DNA of 64,000 nt, from the NCBI GenBank assembly GCA_025345505.1, contig JANVCC010000021.1:562452-626451 (forward strand). Reading direction: 5' to 3'. The notes under the pieces are model-generated. The model was not told where the DNA came from, made no database searches, and worked only from the letters and a program-made list of their open reading frames with translations. Numbering within the stretch: position 1 is the stretch's first letter; every line of letters starts with the position of its first letter. Source of the stretch: Todiramphus chloris collaris (lineage: Eukaryota; Chordata; Aves; Coraciiformes; Alcedinidae). Positions 1-11,200 of the stretch are shown here, in pieces. Made by a program: the position numbers and the translations under genes.

Positions 1-47
1 CTTCCCTTCCCTTCCCTTCCCTTCCCTTCCCTTCCCTTCCCTTCCCT
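1..47. repeat. (CTTCC)n microsatellite
   Basis: Nine or more perfect CTTCC units, cut off by the left edge. The opposite strand reads GGGAA repeats, a G-quadruplex-compatible pattern. The same unit recurs before the gap at 58301. Confidence 0.97.
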
Positions 48-89
48 AACAAAAGCTTATTCATGGTGACATTTTCCAGGCTGTTAATC

Positions 90-600
90 ATAAACTTATA
101 GAGCAGGTCATGTTGGAAGGGACCTCAAAAGACCAATTGGTCCAACCTTTATTGGGAAAGGGTGCTTAGATGAGATTATCTGGTACTCTAGCAAGTCGTG
201 TCTTGAAAACCTCCAGTGATGTGGACTCCATTGCATCCCTGGGGATGTTGTTCCAGTGATCCTCACCGTAAAAGATTTCTTTCCTATATCAAGATGAAAC
301 CCATCCTGGTACAACTTGCACCCACAGCCTCTTTTCTTCTCCATGTGACTCCTTGTGAAGAGAGACTGTGTCCTCTTTGAAGTCATCCTTAAAGTACTGG
401 AATACTGTAATGAGGTCCCCTTTGATCCTTCCCTTCCAATACAGAGAAAAGACCCAACTCCTTCAGTCTTTTCTCATAAGGCAGATACCCCAGCCCTTTG
501 ATCGTCTTTGTGGCCCTCCTTTGGACTCCCTCCCATCTGTACTTTTTGAGTTGTGGAGACTAGGACTGGGCAGAATACTCCAGCTGCTATGTAATGATGG
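90..600 (-). mobile_element. CR1 LINE 3' fragment, old
   Basis: Read on the - strand it gives the CR1 3' region: the end-of-ORF2 segment HLDIGKKSFTVR and, near 112-125 on +, the typical GTTGGAAGGGACCTC block. It is strongly diverged, lacks a clear octamer tail and has no long open frame, so it is an old insertion. Confidence 0.8.
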
Positions 601-1429
601 GAAAAATCAAGATTGTCGATCTATTTGTAAGGACAGGTAGAGAAGATTAGCATATGAGAACTAAGGGAGCGGGGGGGAAAAAAAAAAGCAATGCAGCACT
701 GGGGAAGGAAATTCCACCTGGGGAACTGCTGGTTTAGATTTAGCTGTCAAGCCTGACTTTCTTTGGAGACAAGTTCTGCGTTTGTGGTGACTTGTATGTT
801 CAGGTTTTGGTTCTTTTTCCAGGAGCTGCCATTCCCTTCTAGCCTGCAAGAAGAGCTCAAAGCTGCATAAAATCATCATTAGCTTTGTGTTTTTTTTTTT
901 TCTGTTTCTAGTGATTGCTCCTGCAGGGACCAAAGCAGAGCCTATTCCCTATTACTGTGCTATTTTTGCCCTGCAGCCTTGCAGGGCTACCCACGTGTCC
1001 TGTGCTGAGCTCTCCACAGGTACATGCTCTCATAAGGCTGCTCTCCCCTGCTGTAGGGATGTCAGGGGCTGATGGTCCTATTCTCTGAGCTCTTGGTGTC
1101 CTCTGCCTTAGCTTTGGCACTTTGCGCTGAAATACTGCCATGATTAGACTCCACAGCATGTCTTGTAGACAGACTGATCTTTGACTCAGTCTTTGTGTCT
1201 GATTTGTGCACTTTGTGGGATTTTTGAAGTGTTTTGTTTTGCGTTTTTTGTTGGTTTTTTGGTTTTTTTTTAATAACTTCTCATGCTAAGTTTTAACGAT
1301 GCGAGCATAAAAGCTTTTTGACTGTCACACACTAAGTTTTATCATAATCGCCGTTAATAATCACATAATAGAACCTAATTTTCATCAAGGTTTGATTCCC
1401 ATTTCATAAATGCCTCTGGCAAATGCTGG

Positions 1430-1543
1430 AACCGACACGTTGTCTTCATGAAACTCGAGTACCTCCTTTGCTTAATGAGAGGCCATCAGCTGCAGCACAG
1501 ACTCAGCGTGACAGGGCTTTCCGAGGGAGCCCGAGGGCTGGCG
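1430..1543 (+). promoter_or_regulatory. Candidate non-coding first exon / promoter patch (speculative)
   Basis: About eight CpGs fall between 1430 and 1670, whereas CpG is rare elsewhere in the first 2 kb. The stretch ends in gcg|gtgagt, a consensus splice donor at 1544, which would leave a 453-bp intron before exon 2. No TATA box is convincing. This could equally be a chance GC-rich patch or an old repeat. Confidence 0.2.
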
Positions 1544-2017
1544 GTGAGTGGTGGCTTCAGAGGGGCTGCTGTCAACTGCAGCCACCAGAGAAAAGCCATT
1601 TCATGGTGGTGAAGCCGTGGTGCTATGAGCTATGAAGGTCTTCTGCACCAGTGGCTCCTGCACCTCCGATGTGGAGATGGTATTGGCTTATTCTGTAGGA
1701 TAAGCCAGTGCAAGTTCCTGGGAAATTCATGGGAGAAAGTCACAGTAGACATTGGAAAAAAGTAGAAGCCCCATCTCTTTGTGTATTTCTTACAAAGGCC
1801 AATTTTGAAGTTGCAAATATGTTTAAAATGTTGGAATTATTCCTGGTGGAAATAAACTGACAGGAGAAATATCCAAAGGGGCACCAAAAAAAGAGAGATA
1901 AATCTTCTGCTTGGCATTTTTAACACGCTTTTACCGAAGTAAACATTGAGTCAATTCAATTTAGTCCTAATATATATTTGTTTTCACTTTCTTTAGGAGA
2001 ACACCCCCCAGGGACAG

Positions 2018-2286
2018 ATGTACTTGGATAACAAAGATGACAGTACAATTTCTAGACAGCAAGAGATGGAGCTGAATCAGACATCTTTACATCCAACCAG
2101 TTTATCTGCAAAGGTGGCAGCCAAACCGATGACCAGAAGCTGCAATGAGCTGCGGCTGTTAAAAGAGTATCGTGGCATGGTAGCGAGTCTTGGGGAGCCA
2201 CAGACCCTGTGTGAAAAACCAGCAATAAGGGAAGATGATTGCATTTCTCTGGGAAAGGATTTCACTCCTGTCCCCATGCAGGGAAG
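2018..2286 (+). CDS. OCA2: OCA2 exon 2, start codon and N-terminal cytoplasmic tail (residues 1-89 and part of 90)
   Basis: The exon begins at 1997 after a good acceptor (ctttctttag) and has 21 nt of 5' leader before ATG at 2018. The encoded start MYLDNKD and the later segment [13 protein letters not shown] align with the human N-terminus, which also begins MxLxxxD. It ends in phase 2 (AG) at the strong donor gtaaga. The segment is hydrophilic with no signal peptide, as expected for the cytoplasmic tail. It is about 14 residues longer than human and conserved only in patches, as in other vertebrates. The first ATG has a poor context (C at -3, T at +4). A second in-frame ATG, codon 17 at 2066, has G at -3 and G at +4. 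I keep the first because its start aligns with human. Confidence 0.88.
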
Positions 2287-5200
2287 GTAAGAATAAGGAC
2301 AAACGGATTTTTATTATTATTATTTTTTCTCCTATTCCAAATGAATTTTTATTTCCTTGCAGGGTAGGTGTGTGTGTTCATTAAGTGAATGTTGTTTCTC
2401 CCACCCACATAGAGAACAGGAAGCTTAATGGGATGTAAGAGCAGTCTTAATTGCCGTGGAGGGGTCATGGATCACCAGATTTCTGAGCTAATCTCAGCTT
2501 TAATTGCAGCCATGGGCCAATTTTGCTGTGCTTTCAAAATCAGACACATGGCTTTTCTTCCCTACCTGGTGTCACAAAACACAGATATAAAGCAGTTTTC
2601 ATGTCCCATCCCTCACCTCTTCCAGAAAAATGCATCGTGTAGCAGGAAACTGAATCACTGGGGCTGAGACTGCAAACACTGAAATGGCACTAACAGTGCA
2701 ACTGGAACAGCCGACACACCGCGTATCGAGCGCACATGGAGCGTGTGCTCCTTCTGTACCCTCTCCTGCATCGGGAAAGGTGCAGGTTTAGGAGGTGTGT
2801 GTGCTAGTTTCTTTTCTGTTGAGACAGATGTGACAGCAGCAGTTCCATTTATAAGCGTTCGGAACTATTTTATAGTCCCCAAAATATTGCAGGTGGCTTT
2901 CTAAACCTGTCTTGTTCACTTCGTTAAACCCCATCAGTAGATGGATGGAGCAAGCTTTGCACCAGCAGTCCTGGGGTCTCCGGTTCGAAAGGGAGAGGGA
3001 ACTGCTGTAGATGGTACAACAAAGGGCTGCAAAGATGATGAAGGGACTGGAATATCTCTCTGAGGAGGAAAGGCTGAGGGAGTTGGCTCTTTTTAGTCTG
3101 AAAAAGAGAATCATAGAATAGTTTTGTCTGGAAGAGACCTTCAAGATCATCAAGTCCAACCTTACTCCCAGCCCTATCAAAACCCACTAAGCCATGTCCC
3201 TAAGCACAACATCTACCCACCTCCTAAACCCCTCCAGGGATGGTGACTCCACCACCTCCCTGGGCAGCCCATTCCAGTGCCTGACAACCCTTTCTGGAAA
3301 GAAATGCTTCCTGAGATCCAGCCTGAACCTCCCCTGGGTCAACTTCAGGCCATTGCCTCTTGTTCTGTCCCTTGTCACCAGGGAGCACAGACCAACTCCC
3401 GCCTCGCTACAGCTTCCCTTCAGGTAGCTGTAGAGGGCAATAAGGTCTCCCCTCAGCCTTCTTTTCTCAAGGCTGAACAGCCCCAGATCCTTCAGCCTTT
3501 CCCCATAAGAGACATGCTCCAAACCCTTTCCTAGCTTTGTAGCCACCTCTGGACCCTCTCCAGCACCTCAACATCCTTCTTGTAGAGAGGGGCCCAAAAC
3601 TGGACAGTATTCAAGGTGCAGCCTCACCAAGAGAAGACTGAGGGGGGATCTGATCAATGTTTATCAATACTTCAAGGGTGGGACCAGTCTTTTCTCAGTG
3701 CTGCCCAGTGACAGGACAAGACTTGAACTTAGGGAGTTTGTTCTGGTCATGAGGAGGAACGTTTTTCCTGAGAGGCTGGCAGAGACTGGCCCAGGCTGCC
3801 CAGAGAGGTTGTGGAGTCTCCTTCTCTGGAGACTTTCCAACCCCCCCTGGACATGTTCCCATGCGACCTTCTCTAGATGAACCAGCCTTGGTAAGGGTGT
3901 TGGACTACATGATCTCCAGAGGTCCCTTCCAGCCCCAACCGTTCCGTGATTCTGTGGTTCTGTTGAAGCAGCCAGAGTGCACTGTCAACATTTTTGGTTA
4001 GTTTTGAAAATTTGCAGAGGTGACTTGACAGAGCCTGAAGTGAGAGCAATGCTGGACCTAATCTGAGGTCAGAGCACAAGTCTTGAAACGCTGCCTGGGG
4101 GTGTCTGTGCTGTGCAAGAGGGATTACAGGGCAATGCTGAAGCAGTCAGCACGATTTCCAGAACCTGGTGCTGCTGACTCTTGTTGCACTATTACAAATC
4201 AGGAAAAAACATTAAATTTCAAAGCAGGTTAATGTTTTAATCTGTTTTCTTTCCTTTTTTTTTTCTTTTAACTAATGAAAATTAAATTTGGAAAAAGTAC
4301 AGTATGTTTAATTATGTAATTCAAGCTTGAGTACAGGAAGTTCACCTCAACATGAGGAAAAAGTTCTTGACTGTGAGGGTTACAGAGCACTGGAACAGAC
4401 TCCCCAGGGAGGCTGTGGAGTCTCCTTCTCTGGAGACTTTCAAGACCTATCTGGATGCATTTCTGAGTCATCTGCTCTGGCTCTGTCCTGCTCTGGCAAG
4501 GGGGTTGGACTCGATGATCTTCCCTTCCAACCCCCATCATTCTGTGATTCGGTGTGAATTAAGGTGGATCAGAAGTGTAAAGTAGATAAAAACCTTGGGT
4601 CCTGCCTGTAGTCAGCCAGACTTTTCTATCAAAGAACAGAATTTTCATTTTGTTTCTCTTTCTCCTTCCCTCCCTTCTCTTCATTTGGTGCCCCCGAGCT
4701 GTTTATGTCAGTCCTGAGGGTTTCCCAGAATTCTGGGCATGCGGATCACATCCTTGCTTTGATGAACAGGGCTGAGGTCTGTCCTGTTCATCTCAGTTAG
4801 AAGGAAATATGCTTATACTGGGAAGAAAGGAGGTTTTGGGGCATTTTGGTAAGTTGCCTGATCAGGGCAAGGGTGAGCCAGGGCAGCTGGATGAGCTTTG
4901 CTATGCCTGTTCCTTACCTCAAGTGTGTGTCCTATAAGTCTACAGCAAACCAAGCCAAAGTTTTGTGTGCATCTGAAAGTATTTCCTTCAGAGTGAGAAC
5001 TGGAAATGGTTATAACTCTCTTTTCCAAATATTAAAAACATAATAAAATTGACAGGTAGACCACAAAAGCCATATAAATGCTTCAGAAATTATATATATA
5101 TATATTTAATTATTTACTTTTTTGAGGGTTCGTTGAGTTGACTAAGAGTTTTACTGACAGAATCAAAGCTTGTAAAAGTTCTTCAGTCCAGTTTGTGGCA

Positions 5201-8200
5201 GGGGTGGGTTTGAAAGAGCACAGTGTGTATGTGAGGATGGGAGACAGGCAGGGGAAGGGAAGGACTGGTGCACCTGGAAACAAGAGTTCTTTTGTGAATT
5301 CATGTGTATGCTTTGCTACAGGCGTGTTCACCAGTGCTGTTTATTGTCCTGCCAACTATCCCGGTACAGGAACAACAACAACAAGAGGTTGTGTTCTTAT
5401 GGGCCAGCTCTCACTCTTCTGGCTAAACCTTTTCTCATTCTTTTCTGATGGGTGATGTGAATTTGTTCACCGGCAATATTTGACTTGTTACGAACCTATG
5501 AACCACAGGTTGGAAATCATGGTCAGAGGTGTCAGAGATGAAAAACACGAAGTCACGGGGGAGCTCACCTTTCTGCAGGTGCAGGCAGTAGCTCCAGGTC
5601 TTTTAATAACACTATTTTCCTGTTGAGTAAGCTGTAGTCACTGTGCGTGCTTTAGGAATGGATGTACCATTAAAGAGACATCCCTGTGGTCCCTTACAGA
5701 CAAATCTATATCTAATCTTCTATAGCAATATATTAGGGGTCAGGAAAAGATCTCCTGAAATGTCTCCTTGTTGATCTTTACCTCTCTTGCTCCTCCAATA
5801 TTGATTTTTTTTTTATTTTTTATTTTTACAGAGATGAATTTTATGTGGCTCTTCTTAGCATGAGTTTTAGCCAATGTACATTAGCTGCAGTTAAAATACT
5901 GACGTGAATCTGTGTGACTCCTCTAGTATGAGTAATTGCCCTTAAATCATGTGGACTACTCAACAGAATGCAGATAAAAACATGGGTAAACCTTCGCAGA
6001 CGCACAAGTTGTTTGATTAGTTTCATTAGAATGAGAATTAGCTTTTAATGTAAATTGTTCTTTTACTTGCAAAGGAAATTGCTAATGATTAAAAGAAATC
6101 CTCTTTTCTTTCCCCCCCCCCCCCCCCCCGGTTTTTGTTGTTGTTGTTTTTTGTTTTTTCCCTATAAAGAGGTTCGCTAAATTGGCATGTCCACGTGGTT
6201 TGTTTTAATGCATCTACTTAACTTAAATTGCTGAATTATCTTTCAGGGATAAGATTCCCAGGTTCTCTAAATTGTTCAAATGTATGCTGAGACCAGACTT
6301 CCCAAAGAATCTATTTAACAGAACAGAGGATTTATCTCGGTTGCTAAAATTACCTCTAAGAAAGTGTTTGTGAGTTCCCAGAGTCATAGATTTCAATCCT
6401 GTTCTGGACTGAATGTTTCCATTTGACTGCAGCACAATCCTGCAGGTATTTGGTGTCTGTCCTGTCTCTGCCTGCCCATCAAAATGCCTTCTCATTTACT
6501 TTGCCTATTGAAGAACATTACCTTCTGACTCCAGCTTATGTTGCACTGTCTTATGCTCCCTGGGCTCTCTGTGAGGAGGTCTGGACCATCCACACTGGTC
6601 ACTCAGTAACTTTGTCTTTCCAGAACATCCTTCCTCCACCCTGAAATAAGCCTGTTTGCCTTCTTGTGAGCAATGTGTTTCGTTCAGTCCTGCCTACCGT
6701 GGGAAATGCCAGCATGCCTCTCTGATGTGGACTATGTTAATGTTGGGTTGACGGTTGGACCCGATGATCTTGGAGGTTGTTTCCAACCTTAACAATACTA
6801 TGATTCTATTACTCTATGGATGCTCTGGTGGCAGTCAGTGGGAACACACCTGGACTGGGTGTGTGGTGTACACTGACCTGTGGTGTAGCTTGGCCCATGG
6901 GAAATACAAGTCTTAAAGTACTGCAAAATGTCAGTGAAGTCTGGATTTTGATTTTGCACTTCTCTCACTTTCCTCAGCTTTTAAAAAAATGGATTGACCA
7001 GGCTCATTTTCATTACAGTTACATGAAAGTGGCTTTTGCAGTCTATAGACATTGGCCCAAGCCACCTTCTTACCTTGCAGGACGCTTTCCCACTGCTCCA
7101 TGGCAGCCTGGGCAATGTTCTTCAGGTCAGCCCTGACATCTCCAAAAGCACAGGGTGCTTCCTTCTATCACATCTCTGAATGTATGAGATGTGATCACAA
7201 AAAGGCTCCTTGGTTGCCTTGGTCTCATCATCATCCGTGCTACTTCCATGTTAAACTCAGAGCTTTATACCAACCAAATCTGAACTCCTCCTTTGTGATC
7301 CACAGGGTAGGAGTGGAGTCACTTGTTTTTTGGCTTAGGAGTTAGTGACCCTCAAAGGCCACCTATAGAAATGAGATGAACAGTAATTCTCAATCCCATG
7401 TAACCAATTACTTTGTGTTGCTATTTAAAACTACGCTACTGAAAAAAGAAGGGCATTTACTGAGATATAGAAGTGGTGGAAGGTGGTGGGAGAGAGGTGT
7501 AACAGAGAAATTAGAACTTGTGGCATTAATTTCATAGTGCCTTTGGGTTCCTTTCTTTCTTTGGAGTGACTGATGGTTGTATCTCCTTTAGGTGGTTGCA
7601 TAATAATATTGACATCCTAGGGGAAAAAAAAATAGTTGATAGTTGTGCATTCATTATGTCATGAACTTTTAATGAGACATTAGAGTTAGAAATTTGAAAA
7701 TTTTAGATAAGAAATTAGACTTAAATTAGCATTACACCACTGAAATTATATTTGGATGGATTTGGCCCTGAAACATGTTGGTCATTTTAATATAAGAGTC
7801 ACTAGAAGATTTTTTTTCTTTAATCTTTGTGCCTTATTAAGAAGATTCATCTCTAGGATAAGAAAAAAATTATCTTTTTGGTTTTCTTTTTGAATCTGCC
7901 TGTGTTTGTATCTCATCATGAAAAACTGTTTCTCAGCACTTCTCCTATCCCTCAGTTTCACTTATGTAATGCTCACCTATATAAGAGAAAGTAAAAACAA
8001 TCAACCAAATCCAACTCTTCCTTTACCCTCAGTCTGTGGTCCCAGGATCAGTAGGGAGATTGTTTTGCAATAATGAAGTCAGTGAGTTAAAAATGTCTGT
8101 TGAATCCTCAGCTTACAGCAATGCAATAGAAAGATTGCAATTGTATTTCCTGTTAGCTGCAGAAACTGGGAGAGGATAAGCTATTGTGTAGTGAGCAGTC

Positions 8201-11200
8201 AATATGAAAGTGAAGTTATGTCTTTTGCAGTAGAGGGATTATAAATCTCAATTTTCATTTTTAATTATGTTGATGTATTGCTCTTTTTAAAGGACATTTA
8301 TGAGACTTAGAATTAGATGTCAAGAAGACATGGTTACTGTCTAAATAAGTAAAATTTATGTGACAATTTAAAAGCTTCTTCAGACAGGGGAAAAAGACTG
8401 CGGAAAAAAAATAACAAACCTCAAAAACATTCAAAACACATTTTTTTTTGTATGTCCTAAGACTAATTTTGATCTTTGGCTATTAAAATAAAATGGGATC
8501 GTCTTCTTCTCAACAGTCAAACAGGGAAAGCATTCATTTTCACATCATAATTGCATGTTTGTATAGGAACCATTCTGATTTTTCACGTCGTTCATGCAAA
8601 CATTAGAGAAGGGTCCAGGGCAGATAGATGGCTTCACAGCAAACTACCACATTCATCATTCTCCTGTGGTTTCTGGTAATCTTGCCTGCTGCCTGAATGG
8701 TGACACTTTTGTCTTTCTTTCCATTTCTTATCTGTAGCCAATGTTTCTGAGTTTTGATTCCTCATGAAGATCTTGAAATGCTATGACATCGCAGTGAACA
8801 AGCAATGTTAAAGGGGTTTTAATGTTATGACTTTACTGATCAGTTTTTGTTTGATTCATTTCGATTTGAATACACTCTCATGCACTTGTTGCATGTGGAT
8901 GCTACAGTGCTTGTCATGAGCAAGCTGTGGAGTGGCATGGAACTGCTGAGCCTTTCTTAGCTCCAATTGTAGCTTCCTGCTACTGCACAAAGTACCATTC
9001 AAAACCCAAAAACCTCATAGGAAGCAATAAGCTGCTCTAGCAAACCTTTAGCTTCAATGGTAGGAAGTATAACAGACGGACAATGTTAGGAACAACAGGA
9101 AAATAAAGAACGTATTGTAAAGTTCTGCTGCCCCCTTCTAACTTTTGCCATTTCTTGGCAAATAGTATCTTGGAGTGGGAATGGCAGAAAGACAGAAATG
9201 TGGCTGTATGACATAAGGAGAGCATTTGGCTTCATTTGAAGAAAAGAGGTGTTCAACACAAGATTTTCACTTAGTTGCTGCCTGTTAATGAAACATAGAG
9301 AAGCCGACTTCACTCACATTCCCTTGTGTCACGACCCAATTGCCCAGCTGCCCTGGGTAGAGTGGAGGGTTGTGCAAGATTCAGTGATTCCCTTGGAGTA
9401 AATTAAGGTGAAACGACACCAAAGGGCTGATCAATTTGTTAATTTTGTTAGAAAACAGTATTTGGGAAAGCTTTGGTCTCTAAAGCCTGAAAGATAAAAA
9501 AGGTTCATAAGAGTAGAAAAAAGAAAAGGGGAAAGGGGGAAGAAGAGAATGAGTTATCACCACCCTTAGTTCCAGCGACGTCTCACAGGACTGGTCCAGA
9601 TCATAGAATTATAGGATGGTAGGGTTGGAAGGGACTTCTGGAGGTCATCTAGTCCAACACCTCTGCCAGCACAGGGTCACCAAGGGCAGACCACACAGGA
9701 ACAGATCCAGGAGGGTTTTGGCAGTCTCCAGAGAAGGAGACTCCACCACCTCTCTGGGCAGCCTGGGCCAGGCTCTGTCGCTCTTACAGGAAGGAAGTTT
9801 CTCCTCATGTTGAGGTGGAACCTCCTGTGTTTCACCTTGCTACCATTAACTTTGGTGGTGGGTGCAAATCCAGGGAGGTCTTGCAGAACCGGTCTAGATC
9901 TTGGGTTCTTTTGTGGTGGATGCCCACTGAACAATACACCACAGTCCTTTATACACTCAGGACATGGGTGGAATGTCCACAGCCCTTTAACAAAGAAATT
10001 AACTCTGGAAAAGACACTGACCAACCTTTGGACAACTTACCTCTTCCTATAGTTAACTTCCTTATCTGCAAGCATCCAGGAACAGCAGGGTCCTCACCAC
10101 CTTCCACACCTTCCCCCTCCAGGCCTTTCTCATTCTCCACCCAGGTCACAATGGCATCTCACCACCACTCAAGGTCTAAGAGATTAATCCTTTAAGGAGC
10201 AGTCAGGCTCCTACAGGAGTTATTTAATGTCTCTGATGCTGTGTATTCATCGTCTCAGTGCTTTTTTCTTATAATTATTCGCGATGTCTCAGGTTGGTCA
10301 TGTACTACGATTTCTGTTCCGTCATTGGCAGACTGAAACAGGAACACTTCTGTGTAGCCACTCAAATGCTTTTTTTGATTCTGACAGGACATTCTGGTAA
10401 ACAAAAATCCACCACTATTAATTTTTGCTTCTAAGTGCTCAGTTGAAGGAATTAGGGGGTTCTAATTAACTGTTTCACACTTTTCCAACTGTTGGCCTAA
10501 AAACTGAACTCGGCACTCAGCGTAAAATTTGCACTGTACCAACCTCCAAAGATCAAAAGTTTCAGTCAAGTCCCTGTGACATTGCACAAAAGGGTTGAAT
10601 TTTGCAAGCAGCTGCTCTCTTCATAATGGTTAATAATATGGTTCTGTGGGGCTCATCTTCATCAGACCTCTTAGGCCAGTTGTGGAAAGATGCCAGTAAC
10701 ATACAAGCTTCAATCCTCTTTGGGGCTGGACAGCTGTTTCCTCACGTAAACCTCTGCTTAAACGGGGGAAGGCTTTTGATGCCAGCAATGATTTTTTTTT
10801 TTTTTTAATATATTATAAGGTTGAAGGGTTAAGCCAACCAGACAGCCAGACTTTGAAAAGAAATACGTTGCACAGGGGCAGTCACAGTTGAGTAGGAGGG
10901 CATGGATGGGTCTTAAATAGCTGACATGAGGAGTAGCTGTTCATGTAAGATGAAGCCACTAACTCAGCCACACGGTATCCCTCAGCAAAGCTTTTTCTTT
11001 GACAGACTGTTCCATGTGCTTCATTTCTGGCTGACGTGCCTACGTGTGGGTGGCAGCTCTGACATGCTGAACAGTCTGTGGGAATAAGAACTTTGCACTA
11101 GCAAATGGTCACGCTATAGTAATTAAAATAATACAGTTTTGTCTACAATTTTCTGACACGTAGGTGTGCAAAAGATTCATATGAGGAAGGACTATTGAGT

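Larger units (their letters stand above)
1..1996 (+). other. OCA2: OCA2 intron 1 or 5' flank
   Basis: Non-coding sequence ahead of exon 2. It holds a CTTCC microsatellite at the left edge, an old antisense CR1 and unique sequence from about 601, with a T/G-rich run at 1225-1272. A CpG-containing patch at about 1430-1670 stands out from CpG-poor surroundings and includes a consensus donor at 1544. Human OCA2 has a non-coding first exon; I cannot place it here with confidence. Confidence 0.6.

Noticed and set aside
1..47. Telomere-like repeat
   Set aside because: The unit is CTTCC, not CCCTAA; it is a microsatellite.
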